Source: Sphingomonas sp. 37zxx
GTDB lineage: Bacteria; Pseudomonadota; Alphaproteobacteria; Sphingomonadales; Sphingomonadaceae
Assembly (NCBI RefSeq): GCF_000786205.1
Contig: NZ_JROH01000038.1
Location: 1-35,432, forward strand
Direction of reading: 5' to 3'
Length of the DNA stretch: 35,432 bases
Shown here: positions 16,994 to 25,607 of the stretch, in pieces
Layout: every line of letters starts with the position of its first letter
Position numbering within the stretch: position 1 is the stretch's first letter
The notes under the pieces: model-generated
Database searches by the model: none
What the model was told of the DNA's origin: nothing
What the model saw: only the letters and a program-made list of their open reading frames with translations
Program-made: the position numbers and the translations under genes

Positions 16994-17200
16994 CGCCGGT
17001 GCCCCGTGAGGGGTTTAAATGGGAATGCGGTGCGGGGATTCGTCCCCAAATCCGCGGCTGTCCCTGCAACTGTAAGCGGTGAGCGAGAGCGTCATGCTCC
17101 GTTGAAACGGAGCGGCCACTGGAATGACTCGATCCTCGGATCGACCATCTGGGAAGGCGATGCTCGAGCGACGACCCGTGAGCCAGGAGACCTGCCGGCG
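16994..17200 (+). promoter_or_regulatory. Cobalamin (AdoCbl-type) riboswitch
   Basis: The closing helix P1 is CGCCGG (16994-16999) with CCGGCG (17195-17200). Between them lie, in order, the conserved GGGAATGCGGTGCG (from 17021), CGGCTGTCCCTGCAACTGTAAGCGG, GCCACTG (17115-17121), TGGGAAGGC (17150-17158), GACCCGTG, and the B12 box AGCCAGGAGACCTGCC (17181-17196). Together these identify the class unambiguously. Binding of cobalamin in the leader RNA should lower expression of the downstream cobW-cobN operon. Confidence 0.96.
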
Positions 17201-17383
17201 ATAAGGTCGCTCTTGCCTTGGCCCAGGGGATGGCCGCGGCACGGTTCTCCGTCTGAGCGACGAGTCTATGCGGCTGGGGCCGCATCGGTGCGTAGCTTAG
17301 GCGGCATTTGGCGCTCGCCCTTCGTCGCACGTCGTCCGTTTTCGGCCCCACCCGTTCGTTGCTGTCACGCCGGGGGGAAGAGC
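17201..17383 (+). promoter_or_regulatory. Riboswitch expression platform / cobW leader
   Basis: This 183-base leader has no gene. It contains a perfect hairpin ATGCGGC-TGGG-GCCGCAT (17268-17285) not followed by a T run, so it is a poor intrinsic terminator. The cobW ribosome site is a G6 run (17372-17377, then AAG) seven bases before the ATG, and C-rich tracts at 17346-17353 could pair with it. This favours control by masking the ribosome site, but it is an inference from complementarity only. Confidence 0.45.
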
Positions 17384-18421
17384 ATGTCCGATCTATCGAA
17401 GATTCCAGTCACCATCGTCACCGGCTTTCTGGGGGCTGGCAAGACGACCCTCATCAGCCATTTGATCCGCAGCGCGGGCGGGCGGCGGCTTGCGGTGGTG
17501 GTAAATGAATTCGGCACATTGGGTGTCGATGGCGAAGTGTTGAAGGGCTGCGCGATCCCCGATTGCCCGGCCGAGAACATCGTCGAGCTCGCCAATGGCT
17601 GTATCTGCTGCACCGTTGCCGATGATTTCATTCCGACGGTCGAAACCCTGCTCGCGCTCGATCCGCGGCCCGACCATATTCTGATCGAAACCTCGGGGCT
17701 GGCCTTGCCCAAGCCGCTGCTCAAGGCGTTTGACTGGCCGGCGATCCGGTCGCGGATCACCGTCGACGGCGTGATCACCCTGGCCGATGCCGAAGCGGTT
17801 GCCGCCGGGCGGTTCGCCCCCGATCCAGCGAGGATCGACGCACAGCGCGCTGCCGATCCGAGCATCGACCATGAGACGCCACTGTCTGAAGTGTTCGAGG
17901 ATCAATTGGCCTGCGCCGATATGGTCCTGCTGACCAAGTGCGACCTCGCTGGGGCCGCCGGAATCGCCGCCGCGCGCGCGATCATCGCGGCAGAGACACC
18001 GCGAACGCTGCCGATCGTCGAGCTGATCGACGGTGTGGTCGATCCGCGCATCGTGCTGGGCATCGGGGCTGCCGCCGAGGACGATATCGCCGCCCGTCCC
18101 TCGCACCATGATGGCGAGGACGAGCATGAGCATGACGATTTCGACAGCATCGTCGTCACGCTGGGCGAGATCGCCGACCCCGCCGATTTGGCCCACCGGA
18201 TCGAGGTGCTGGCCGCCAAGGGCGACGTACTGCGCGTGAAGGGCTATGCTGCGGTCGCGGGCAAGCCGATGCGGCTGCTTGTCCAGGCGGTCGGCGCGCG
18301 GGTGCGGACGCAATATGACCGGCCCTGGCGTGATGGCGACGTGCGGACCACGCAGTTGGTGGTGATCGCCGAGCGCGACAGGCTCGATCCTCCCACGATC
18401 AGGGCGGCGCTGGGGGGCTGA
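17384..18421 (+). CDS. cobW: CobW-type GTP-binding metallochaperone
   Basis: 345 residues from ATG 17384, the first gene after the riboswitch and with a strong ribosome site. G3E GTPase features are clear: P-loop GFLGAGKTT (14-22), the metal motif CICC (Cys73, Cys75, Cys76), LIETSGLALP, TKCDL as the guanine-specificity motif, a His/Asp/Glu-rich stretch (SHHDGEDEHEHDD) typical of metal-binding COG0523 proteins, and a C-terminal CobW_C domain. It most likely delivers Co2+ to the CobNST chelatase, using GTP hydrolysis. cobN starts 6 bases downstream. Confidence 0.95.
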   Translation: MSDLSKIPVTIVTGFLGAGKTTLISHLIRSAGGRRLAVVVNEFGTLGVDGEVLKGCAIPDCPAENIVELANGCICCTVADDFIPTVETLLALDPRPDHILIETSGLALPKPLLKAFDWPAIRSRITVDGVITLADAEAVAAGRFAPDPARIDAQRAADPSIDHETPLSEVFEDQLACADMVLLTKCDLAGAAGIAAARAIIAAETPRTLPIVELIDGVVDPRIVLGIGAAAEDDIAARPSHHDGEDEHEHDDFDSIVVTLGEIADPADLAHRIEVLAAKGDVLRVKGYAAVAGKPMRLLVQAVGARVRTQYDRPWRDGDVRTTQLVVIAERDRLDPPTIRAALGG

Positions 18422-18427
18422 CCCGCG

Positions 18428-21400
18428 ATGCACGTCATCTTCCGTGAAGCGCATGGGCTGGAGGAAAGCGCCGCGCCGCGCGATCTGGGGCAGGATGCAG
18501 CGGACCTCGTCATCCTGTCGTTTTCCGACAGCGACCTTGGCGCCTTTGCCGCCGGATGGCGCGCGGCCGGGGGGACGTTGCCCAGCCTTCGGCTCGCCAA
18601 CTTGGCCGATCTGGCGCATCCGCTGTCGATCGACACCTATGTCGAGTGTACGCTGGGCATGGCGAAGGGGATATTGATCCGGCTGATCGGCGGAACCGCT
18701 TATTGGCCCTATGGCGTGCAGCAGGTGTCGGCGCTGGCGCGGCGTTTGGGGATTGCGCTGGCGATCCTTCCTGCCGACGGGCGTGCGGACGCGCGGCTGG
18801 ACGCGGCATCGACGGTTCCCGAATCGACGCTGCGCCGACTGGCGCAATTGTGCGACATCGGCGGCGCGGCAGCCGCGCAAGCAGCACTCGCGCAATTTGC
18901 CCTGGCAGCGGGGCTGTACGCCAGGCCCGCCCCCGCCGCGCGCGCGATTGCCGCCGTGGGAGGATGGCAGCCGGCACAAGGCGTCGTCTGCCCGGCGGCG
19001 TTTGCGATTACGTCGGTTCGACCGCGCGTGCTGCTGGTCTTCTATCGCTCCTATCTGATGGCTGCCGACCTCGATCCGATTGCGGCATTGCATGCGGCGT
19101 TGGTCGCGCGTGGCTATGATGTCCTGGCCTTGTTTGCGCCGTCGCTGAAGGATGCGCCGGTCGCCGGCTGGTTGAAGCGCTGGGCCTCGGCGCTGCGCCC
19201 GGCCGCGATCGTCAACGCGACCGCGTTTTCGGCGCGAGATGCAGCAGGTGCGACGCCGCTGGATGATGCGGGCGTGCCGGTATTTCAAGTCGCGCTCGCC
19301 ACGTCGGATCGCGCCGCATGGGCCGAATCGGCGCGTGGCCTCTCCCCCGCCGATCTGGCGATGCACGTCGTGTTGCCCGAGGTCGACGGTCGCCTGTTCG
19401 CGGGCGTCGCCAGCTTCAAGCACGCCGCCGCGCGCGACCCCGATCTGCAATATAGCAGGCGCGAACACCGCGCCGATCCCGACCGGATCGAGGCGATCGC
19501 GGCGCGGGTGCATGGCTGGATCACGCTGGGTGCCAAGCCGGTAGCAGAGCGTCGGGTGGCGATCCTGCTGTCGACCTATCCGGGCAAGGCGCATCAGATG
19601 GCGCACGCGGTCGGCCTCGACGCGATCGCTTCGGTCGTGGCGATCGGCGAGGATCTGGCGGCTGCCGGCTACGCAATCGGGGCGTTGCCGGATTTGCCGC
19701 AGGCGCTTGGCAAGCAATCGGTGGAATGGTCTGTCGCCGCCTATCGTGCCGCGCTGGCGATGCTGCCCGCCGAGCTTCAGGCCGATCTGGCAGTGGCATG
19801 GGGTCCGCCCGAGGACGATCCTGCGGTCGAGGACGGCGCATTCCGGTTCGCCGCAACGGCCAGCGGCGAAACCATCGTCGCGCTTCAACCCGAACGCGGG
19901 CACGATGGCGAACGAGCCGCCGAATATCACGACCTCACCCGCTGCCCCCGGCATGGCTATGTCGCCTTTTATCTCTGGCTGCGGACGCGCGGCACCGACG
20001 CGCTGGTGCATGTCGGCGCGCATGGCACGCTGGAATGGCTGCCGGGCAAGGCGGTGGCTCTGGCCAACGCCTGCTGGCCAGAGGCGCTGACCGGCGCAAT
20101 GCCGGTGCTGTATCCTTTCATCGTCAACGACCCCGGCGAAGCCGCACAGGCCAAGCGCCGGATCGGTGCGGTCACGATCGGCCATGTCCCGCCGCCGCTC
20201 GTAAAGACTGGCAGCGGCGCCGGGCTCGGTCGGCTGGAGGCGCTGCTCGACGAATTCTCGAATGCCGACGGGTTGGACCCGGCCCGCCGCGATCGCCTGC
20301 AGCGCGACATCGGCGACGAGGCGACGGCGCTGGGGCTGGAGGCGGCGCTGGGGCTGGATCAGGCGCGGTCTCCCGCCGACGCCGTCACGCGGATCGACGC
20401 CTTTGTCTGCGACGTGAAAGACAGCCAATATGGCGACGGACTCCACGTCTTTGGGCGGGGCGAACACGGTGCCGCCGAACGCGAAGGACTGCTGCGCGCG
20501 CTCGCCGGACGGCGCGTGCCCCCCGGCCCCGCTGGATCGCCGTGGCGCGGACGCCGCGATGTGCTGCCGACCGGGCGCAACCTTTACACCACCGATCCGC
20601 GCGCGGTGCCGTCGCGGTCGGCGCATGCTCAGGGCGTGCGGCTCGCCGACGAGCTGACCCGGCGGCATTTGCAGGATCATGGCGATTATCCGCGCGGGCT
20701 GGTGGTCGATCTATGGGGATCGGCGACGATGCGCACGGCGGGCGAAGAGTTCGCGATGGCGCTCCACCTGCTGGGGGTCGAACCGATATGGGATCATCGG
20801 TCCGATCGAGTCACCGGGGTGGAAATCCTGCCGCTGGCGTTGTTCGACCGCCCCCGCATCGACGTGACGTTGCGCGTGTCGGGCCTGTTCCGCGATGCCT
20901 TCCCCACCTTGTGCGCGATGTTCGGGCAAGCGGTGCGCGCGCTTGCCGCCCGCGACGAGCCGGCGGATCTCAACCCGTTCGTCGGCACTGCGCCCGGCGC
21001 GCGAGTCTATGGCCCACCGGCCGGGCGCTACGGCATTGGCATGGGCGACAGCGCGGATAGCTACACTCCAGAGGGGCGGCGGACGGCTGGCCAAGCATGG
21101 CTGGCCGCGTCCTCGCACGCGCTGGATGATGGCGACGCGCGCGCCGATCCAGCGGGGATCACCGCGCTGGTCGCCGCTGCCGACGGCTTCGTCCATATCC
21201 AGGACTTGCCCGAAACCGACCTGTTGCTGGCCGCTGATTATGCCGCGCATCAGGCGGGGTTCGCCGCCGCGCAGGCGGTGACCGGCGGACGCGCCGCGCT
21301 ATATCATCTCGACGCGACCGACCCCGATCGCCCCCGCGCCCGCGCGCTTGGCGAGGAGATCGCGCGCGTGGTGCGTGCGCGCGCGGCGAATCCGGGGTGG

Positions 21401-21682
21401 GTTGCCGGCATGGTACGCCACGGCTTTCGCGGTGCCGCCGAGCTGGCCGCGACGATCGACCATCTGGGGACGTTCGCGCATCTGGCGGGCGTCGTCACGC
21501 CCGAATCGATCGACCTGTATTATGACGCGACGCTGGCGCGCGATGAGGTGCGCGCGTTCATGGCCGCCGCCAATCCGCAAGCGCTCGCGGCGATGGAGGC
21601 GCGGTTCGCGGCGCTCCATGCCAGCGGGCTGTGGCCGACCCGGCGCAATTCGATCCTCGCGCGGCTGGGGGTGAGCGCATGA
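18428..21682 (+). CDS. cobN: Cobaltochelatase large subunit CobN
   Basis: 1084 residues, the full span of a CobN/BchH-type chelatase. Landmarks include VHVGAHGTLEWLPGKAVAL, YPFIVNDPGEAAQAKRRIGAV, DYPRGLVVDLWGSATMRTAGEE, WDHRSDRVTGVEILPL and RIDVTLRVSGLFRDAFPTL. With CobS and CobT and ATP it inserts Co2+ into hydrogenobyrinic acid a,c-diamide in the aerobic route. CobS and CobT are not in this window. It overlaps cobG by 4 bases. Confidence 0.96.
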   Translation: MHVIFREAHGLEESAAPRDLGQDAADLVILSFSDSDLGAFAAGWRAAGGTLPSLRLANLADLAHPLSIDTYVECTLGMAKGILIRLIGGTAYWPYGVQQVSALARRLGIALAILPADGRADARLDAASTVPESTLRRLAQLCDIGGAAAAQAALAQFALAAGLYARPAPAARAIAAVGGWQPAQGVVCPAAFAITSVRPRVLLVFYRSYLMAADLDPIAALHAALVARGYDVLALFAPSLKDAPVAGWLKRWASALRPAAIVNATAFSARDAAGATPLDDAGVPVFQVALATSDRAAWAESARGLSPADLAMHVVLPEVDGRLFAGVASFKHAAARDPDLQYSRREHRADPDRIEAIAARVHGWITLGAKPVAERRVAILLSTYPGKAHQMAHAVGLDAIASVVAIGEDLAAAGYAIGALPDLPQALGKQSVEWSVAAYRAALAMLPAELQADLAVAWGPPEDDPAVEDGAFRFAATASGETIVALQPERGHDGERAAEYHDLTRCPRHGYVAFYLWLRTRGTDALVHVGAHGTLEWLPGKAVALANACWPEALTGAMPVLYPFIVNDPGEAAQAKRRIGAVTIGHVPPPLVKTGSGAGLGRLEALLDEFSNADGLDPARRDRLQRDIGDEATALGLEAALGLDQARSPADAVTRIDAFVCDVKDSQYGDGLHVFGRGEHGAAEREGLLRALAGRRVPPGPAGSPWRGRRDVLPTGRNLYTTDPRAVPSRSAHAQGVRLADELTRRHLQDHGDYPRGLVVDLWGSATMRTAGEEFAMALHLLGVEPIWDHRSDRVTGVEILPLALFDRPRIDVTLRVSGLFRDAFPTLCAMFGQAVRALAARDEPADLNPFVGTAPGARVYGPPAGRYGIGMGDSADSYTPEGRRTAGQAWLAASSHALDDGDARADPAGITALVAAADGFVHIQDLPETDLLLAADYAAHQAGFAAAQAVTGGRAALYHLDATDPDRPRARALGEEIARVVRARAANPGWVAGMVRHGFRGAAELAATIDHLGTFAHLAGVVTPESIDLYYDATLARDEVRAFMAAANPQALAAMEARFAALHASGLWPTRRNSILARLGVSA

Positions 21683-22782
21683 GCATCGTCCGGGGCTGGT
21701 GCCCGACGGCGTATCGCCCGATGGCGGCGGGTGACGGCCTGCTTGTCCGCGTTCGCCCCCGGCTGGGCCGGTTGACCCGCGCACAGGCGCTGGGCCTGTG
21801 CGAAGCGGCGGCGGCGCATGGCAATGGCCAGATCGACCTCACCAACCGTGCCAGTCTGCAAATTCGCGGCGTTCGCGATGGGGATTGGCCGGCGCTGATC
21901 GCCAGCTTGTGCGCGCTCGATCTGGTCGATGCCGATCCGGCGATCGAGGCGCGGCGCGCGCTGTTATGTGCCCCCGGCTGGCAGGACAGCGACGATACGC
22001 ACCGGATCGCGATCGAGCTGACGAAGCGACTGGCCGATCTGCCCGCCCTTCCCGGTAAGTTCGGCTTCGCGATCGACGCAGGCGAAGCGCGCGTGCTGTA
22101 CAACGATCCCGCCGACATCCGAATCGAGCGCGGCGAGGCAGGCGGCGTGATCCTGCGCGCCGACGGTCGCGCGACCGGGGTGGCGGTGTCCACTGCCGAT
22201 GCGGTCAATAAGGCGATCGCGCTGGCGCACTGGTTTGTCGCGAGTGGGGGCGTCACTGCCGGTCGCATGACGCGGCACCCTGTTTCCCTGCCGCGTTGGG
22301 CGGACCAGGGCGATCACCCAGCGCCCGCTTCGCCTACCGATCTTGCCGGCGCCCAATTGGGCCCGGTTCACGGCATGCCGTTCGGCAGGATCGATGCCGA
22401 TGCCCTTGCCCAATTGGTGCAGCCCACCAGCGCCGTGGCAATCCGGGTCACTCCCTGGCGGCGGCTGATCGTCGAGGGCGGTGCCTTGCCCGATACCACA
22501 GAGCCAGCCGCGATCCGCGCCGATGCCTGTGTCGGCGCGCCCGCATGCCCGCAGGCCAGTGTCTCCACCCGCGCGATCGCACGCCGCCTTGCCCCTTATG
22601 TCGATGGCCATCTCCACGTCTCGGGCTGTGCCAAGGGGTGCGCGCGCGCCCTGCCCGCTGCGGTCGTCCTCACCGGGCGCGATGGCCGCTTCGACCTTGC
22701 CTTCGACGCAAAGGCGGGTGCCCCGCCTGCGCTGGCGGGGCTCGACGAGGCCCAGATCCTTACCCATTTCGGAGCCGCCTGA
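21679..22782 (+). CDS. cobG: Precorrin-3B synthase (O2-dependent monooxygenase)
   Basis: 367 residues from the ATG overlapping the cobN stop; an earlier in-frame start at 21631 would overlap cobN by 52 bases and is less likely. It hydroxylates precorrin-3A at C20 with O2 and forms the gamma-lactone, the step that marks the aerobic pathway. Nitrite/sulfite-reductase-like fold: ferredoxin-like RGWCPTAYRPM and LTNRASLQIRGV segments, and four [4Fe-4S] cysteines, Cys284-x5-Cys290 and Cys317-x3-Cys321 (VSGCAKGCA). Ends in a TGATG junction with cobH. Confidence 0.95.
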   Translation: MSIVRGWCPTAYRPMAAGDGLLVRVRPRLGRLTRAQALGLCEAAAAHGNGQIDLTNRASLQIRGVRDGDWPALIASLCALDLVDADPAIEARRALLCAPGWQDSDDTHRIAIELTKRLADLPALPGKFGFAIDAGEARVLYNDPADIRIERGEAGGVILRADGRATGVAVSTADAVNKAIALAHWFVASGGVTAGRMTRHPVSLPRWADQGDHPAPASPTDLAGAQLGPVHGMPFGRIDADALAQLVQPTSAVAIRVTPWRRLIVEGGALPDTTEPAAIRADACVGAPACPQASVSTRAIARRLAPYVDGHLHVSGCAKGCARALPAAVVLTGRDGRFDLAFDAKAGAPPALAGLDEAQILTHFGAA

Positions 22783-23411
22783 TGCCGCATGTCTACCAAA
22801 CCGACGGTGCCGCGATCTATCGCCAGTCCTTCGCGACGATCCGCGCCGAGGCGACACTGTCGCGCTTTTCGCAAGACGAAGAGCCGGTTGCGGTGCGCAT
22901 GATCCACGCCGCCGGCCTTGTGGCGCTCGCCGCGCACATCCGCTTCTCGCCCGATTTCGCTCGGGTCGCACGCACGGCGCTGGCGGCGGGAGCACCGATC
23001 CTGTGCGATGCACGGATGGTGACCGAAGGGATCACGCGCGGACGGCTGCCCGCCGACAATCCAGTAATATGCACGCTCCACGCCGCCGAAACCGCCGATC
23101 TGGCGCGGACGATGGGCAATACTCGCTCGGCCGCGGCGCTCGAACTGTGGCGACCGCATCTGGCCGGCGCGCTGGTCGCGATCGGCAACGCGCCGACCGC
23201 GCTGTTCCACTTGCTCAACATGCTCGAAGACCCCGCCTGCCCCCGCCCGGCGGCGATCATCGGCTGCCCGGTCGGCTTTGTCGGCGCGGTGGAATCAAAG
23301 GCGGCCTTATGGGCCGATCAGCCCGTGCCCTGCGCCGTGGTCGAAGGGCGGATGGGCGGCAGCGCGATCACCGTCGCCGCGATCAACGCGCTGGCGAGCC
23401 GCGCCGAATGA
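22782..23411 (+). CDS. cobH: Precorrin-8X methylmutase
   Basis: 209 residues. It moves the C11 methyl group to C12, giving hydrogenobyrinic acid. The catalytic histidine is His42 in VRMIHAAG; other family segments are ILCDARMVTEGI, AIGNAPTALFHLL, GCPVGFVGAVESKAAL and GRMGGSAITVAAINAL. The start overlaps the cobG stop by one base, and cobI begins 4 bases before its end. Confidence 0.96.
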   Translation: MPHVYQTDGAAIYRQSFATIRAEATLSRFSQDEEPVAVRMIHAAGLVALAAHIRFSPDFARVARTALAAGAPILCDARMVTEGITRGRLPADNPVICTLHAAETADLARTMGNTRSAAALELWRPHLAGALVAIGNAPTALFHLLNMLEDPACPRPAAIIGCPVGFVGAVESKAALWADQPVPCAVVEGRMGGSAITVAAINALASRAE

Positions 23412-24136
23412 CCCAGCGGGGGATCATCCACGGCGTCGGCTTAGGCCCCGGCGCCCAGGATCTGATGAGCGTGCGCGCCGATCGTCTGGTGCGGGAGGCG
23501 CGCCACATCGCCTTTTTTCGCAAGGCGGGCAAGCCGGGCCAGGCTCGCCGTATCATCGACGGCATGCTTCGCGCCGATGCGATCGAATTTGCGATGGAGT
23601 ATCCGGTGACGACCGAAATCCCGACTTCGGACCCGCGCTACGCCGACCGTCTCTGCGGCTTTTATGCCGACTGTACCGCGCATCTCGCCGCGTTGTCGGC
23701 GGCCGGTGAGGACATTGTGGTATTGTGCGAGGGCGACCCGTTTTTCTACGGTTCGTTCATGCATCTCCACAGCCGGCTGGCGGGCATCGCGCCGGTGCGC
23801 GTCGTCCCCGGCATCACCGGCATGTCGGGGGCCTGGACCGCCAGCGGCACGCCGATCACCTGGGGCGAGGATGTGCTGACCGTCCTCACCGCGACGATGC
23901 CCGAGGACGAGCTGACTCGCCGCATCGGTGACACCGATGCGCTGGTGGTGATGAAGATCGGCCGCCATCTCGCCAAGTTGCGCCGCGCGGTCGCCGCCGC
24001 TGGCCGCGACGATTCGGCGTGGCTGGTCGAATATGCGGCGATGCCCGACCAGCGCGTGACCCGGCTGGCAGACGCGAACGCGATCGCGCCCTATTTCTCG
24101 ATCCTGTTGATCCACGGCCAGGGGCGGCGGCCATGA
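23408..24136 (+). CDS. cobI: Precorrin-2 C20-methyltransferase
   Basis: 242 residues, ATGA overlap with cobH. Tetrapyrrole methylase fold using SAM: GVGLGPGAQDLMSV at the N-terminus, LCEGDPFFYGSFMHL as the central GxGD-like loop and VVPGITGMSGAW. It makes precorrin-3A from precorrin-2. The size and the Y-G-S-F motif distinguish it from the other methylases in the operon. Confidence 0.95.
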   Translation: MTQRGIIHGVGLGPGAQDLMSVRADRLVREARHIAFFRKAGKPGQARRIIDGMLRADAIEFAMEYPVTTEIPTSDPRYADRLCGFYADCTAHLAALSAAGEDIVVLCEGDPFFYGSFMHLHSRLAGIAPVRVVPGITGMSGAWTASGTPITWGEDVLTVLTATMPEDELTRRIGDTDALVVMKIGRHLAKLRRAVAAAGRDDSAWLVEYAAMPDQRVTRLADANAIAPYFSILLIHGQGRRP

Positions 24137-24882
24137 CCGGATCAATCGCCATCGCCGGCCTCGGCCCCGGTGCGGCAACGCTGGTGACGCCCGAAGTCAC
24201 CGCGGCGCTGGCCGAGGCGACCGATGTGATCGGCTATATCCCCTATGTCGCGCGCGTCGCGCCGCGCGCTGGGCTGGCGCTGCACCCGAGCGATAACCGC
24301 GTCGAGATCGACCGCGCCCGCCACGCGCTCGACCTGGCGATGGCGGGGCACCGGGTCGCCGTGGTGTCATCGGGCGATCCCGGCGTGTTCGCGATGGCGG
24401 CGGCGGTGTTCGAGGCGGTCGAGCACGGGCCGCCGGCGTGGCGCGACCTCGACATCCGGGTGCTGCCGGGGATCACCGCGATGCTGGCGGCGGCGGCGCG
24501 GGCCGGCGCGCCGCTGGGGCATGATTTTTGCGCGATCAACCTGTCGGACAATCTGAAGCCGCAGGCGCTGATCGACCGCCGGGTCCGGCTGGCCGCAGAG
24601 GCCGATTTCGCGATCGCCTTCTACAATCCCCGCTCCCGGGCCAGGCCCGACGGGTTCGGCCAAGCATTAGCGATCCTGCGCGAAATCTGCGGCGACGACC
24701 GGCCGGTGCTGTTCGCGCGCGCGGTATCGACCCCTGACGAGACGTTGCAGGTTGTCGCGCTGCCCGACGCCCGGCCCGAGATGGCAGACATGCGAACAGT
24801 GGTGATCGTCGGGTCAAGCACCACGCGGACGATCGCGCGCGGCGGCGCTCCGATCCTCTACACCCCCCGGTCGGCGGCATGA
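24133..24882 (+). CDS. cobJ: Precorrin-3B C17-methyltransferase
   Basis: 249 residues, ATGA overlap with cobI. Tetrapyrrole methylase with AGLGPGAATLVTPEV, VSSGDPGVFAMAAAVFE, LPGITAMLAAAARAGAPLGHDF and AFYNPRSRAR, all diagnostic of CobJ. It methylates C17 and drives ring contraction to precorrin-4. Its last 25 bases overlap the 3' end of cobK, which is read from the other strand. Confidence 0.96.
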   Translation: MTGSIAIAGLGPGAATLVTPEVTAALAEATDVIGYIPYVARVAPRAGLALHPSDNRVEIDRARHALDLAMAGHRVAVVSSGDPGVFAMAAAVFEAVEHGPPAWRDLDIRVLPGITAMLAAAARAGAPLGHDFCAINLSDNLKPQALIDRRVRLAAEADFAIAFYNPRSRARPDGFGQALAILREICGDDRPVLFARAVSTPDETLQVVALPDARPEMADMRTVVIVGSSTTRTIARGGAPILYTPRSAA

Positions 24883-25607
24883 CCGATCCAGCGCAGTGCA
24901 TCGGCGACGGCGTGAACCTGGGTGCGCGGGGGCAGCACCGGGCGGTCGATCATCAAGACCGGCAGGCCAAGCTGGCGCGCGGCGATCAGCTTGGCCTGCG
25001 CGCCCGTCCCGCCGGCGTTCTTGCAGACCACCAAGTCGATCGCATGATCGCGCAGCAGCGCCGCATCGCCCGCGACATCGAACGGCCCGCGATCGACGAT
25101 CAAATGATGGTCGGGCAGCACCGGCGCGGCATCGGGGCTATCGACGAAGCGCAACAGGTAATGATGCTGCGGCTGCTCCACGAATGCTGCGACATGCATC
25201 CGGCCCAGCGCGAGCATGACCCGTCGCCGCGGCCCGGCCAGCGCGGCCACCGCCGCCGCAATGTCGCCCACGCGGTGCCAGTCGTCGCCGGGTTCGGGCG
25301 TCCATCCGGGTCGGGTCAGCGCGATCAGCGGCACGCCCGCTGCAACGGCGGCTTCGACTGCATTGCCGCTCATCCGCGCCGCGAACGGATGCGTCGCGTC
25401 GACCAGGTGCGTGATCGCTTCGGCGCGCAGATAGGCCGCAAGCCCGTCCGCGCCGCCAAACCCGCCGATCCGCACCGGGATCGGCTGCGCCTTTGGACTG
25501 GCGACGCGCCCGGCGTAGCTCAGCATGGCGCGCGCGCCCCGTTTGGCCAGCGCCTGCGCCAGCGCGCTCGCCTCGGTGGTGCCGCCGAGGATCAGGATAT
25601 TCGGCAT
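24858..25607 (-). CDS. cobK: Precorrin-6A reductase
   Basis: 249 residues, the only operon gene on the minus strand. It begins [13 protein letters not shown], the standard N-terminus (nucleotide-binding GGTTEA), and contains VDATHPFAARMSGNA, ALGRMHVAAF and CKNAGGTGAQAKLIAARQLGLPVLMIDRP. It uses NADPH to reduce precorrin-6A to precorrin-6B. Its start codon (25605-25607) overlaps the cobL start codon (25606-25608) in the tetramer CATG, and its end overlaps cobJ by 25 bases, so it has no private flanking DNA. Its promoter must therefore lie inside cobL, and the operon message carries its full antisense. Confidence 0.96.
   Translation of the reverse strand: MPNILILGGTTEASALAQALAKRGARAMLSYAGRVASPKAQPIPVRIGGFGGADGLAAYLRAEAITHLVDATHPFAARMSGNAVEAAVAAGVPLIALTRPGWTPEPGDDWHRVGDIAAAVAALAGPRRRVMLALGRMHVAAFVEQPQHHYLLRFVDSPDAAPVLPDHHLIVDRGPFDVAGDAALLRDHAIDLVVCKNAGGTGAQAKLIAARQLGLPVLMIDRPVLPPRTQVHAVADALRWIGHAADRGV

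Noticed and set aside
17006..17383. In-frame N-terminal extension of CobW through the riboswitch
   Set aside because: The frame is open by chance in GC-rich RNA structure. The extension has no CobW-like sequence, and the ATG at 17384 has a strong ribosome site and the normal N-terminus.
17393..20680. Very long minus-strand open frame (1095 codons) opposite cobW and cobN
   Set aside because: It is the antisense of two certain genes in GC-rich DNA, where stop codons are rare. It has no domain-like sequence and is rich in Arg, Gly and Gln as such shadows are.
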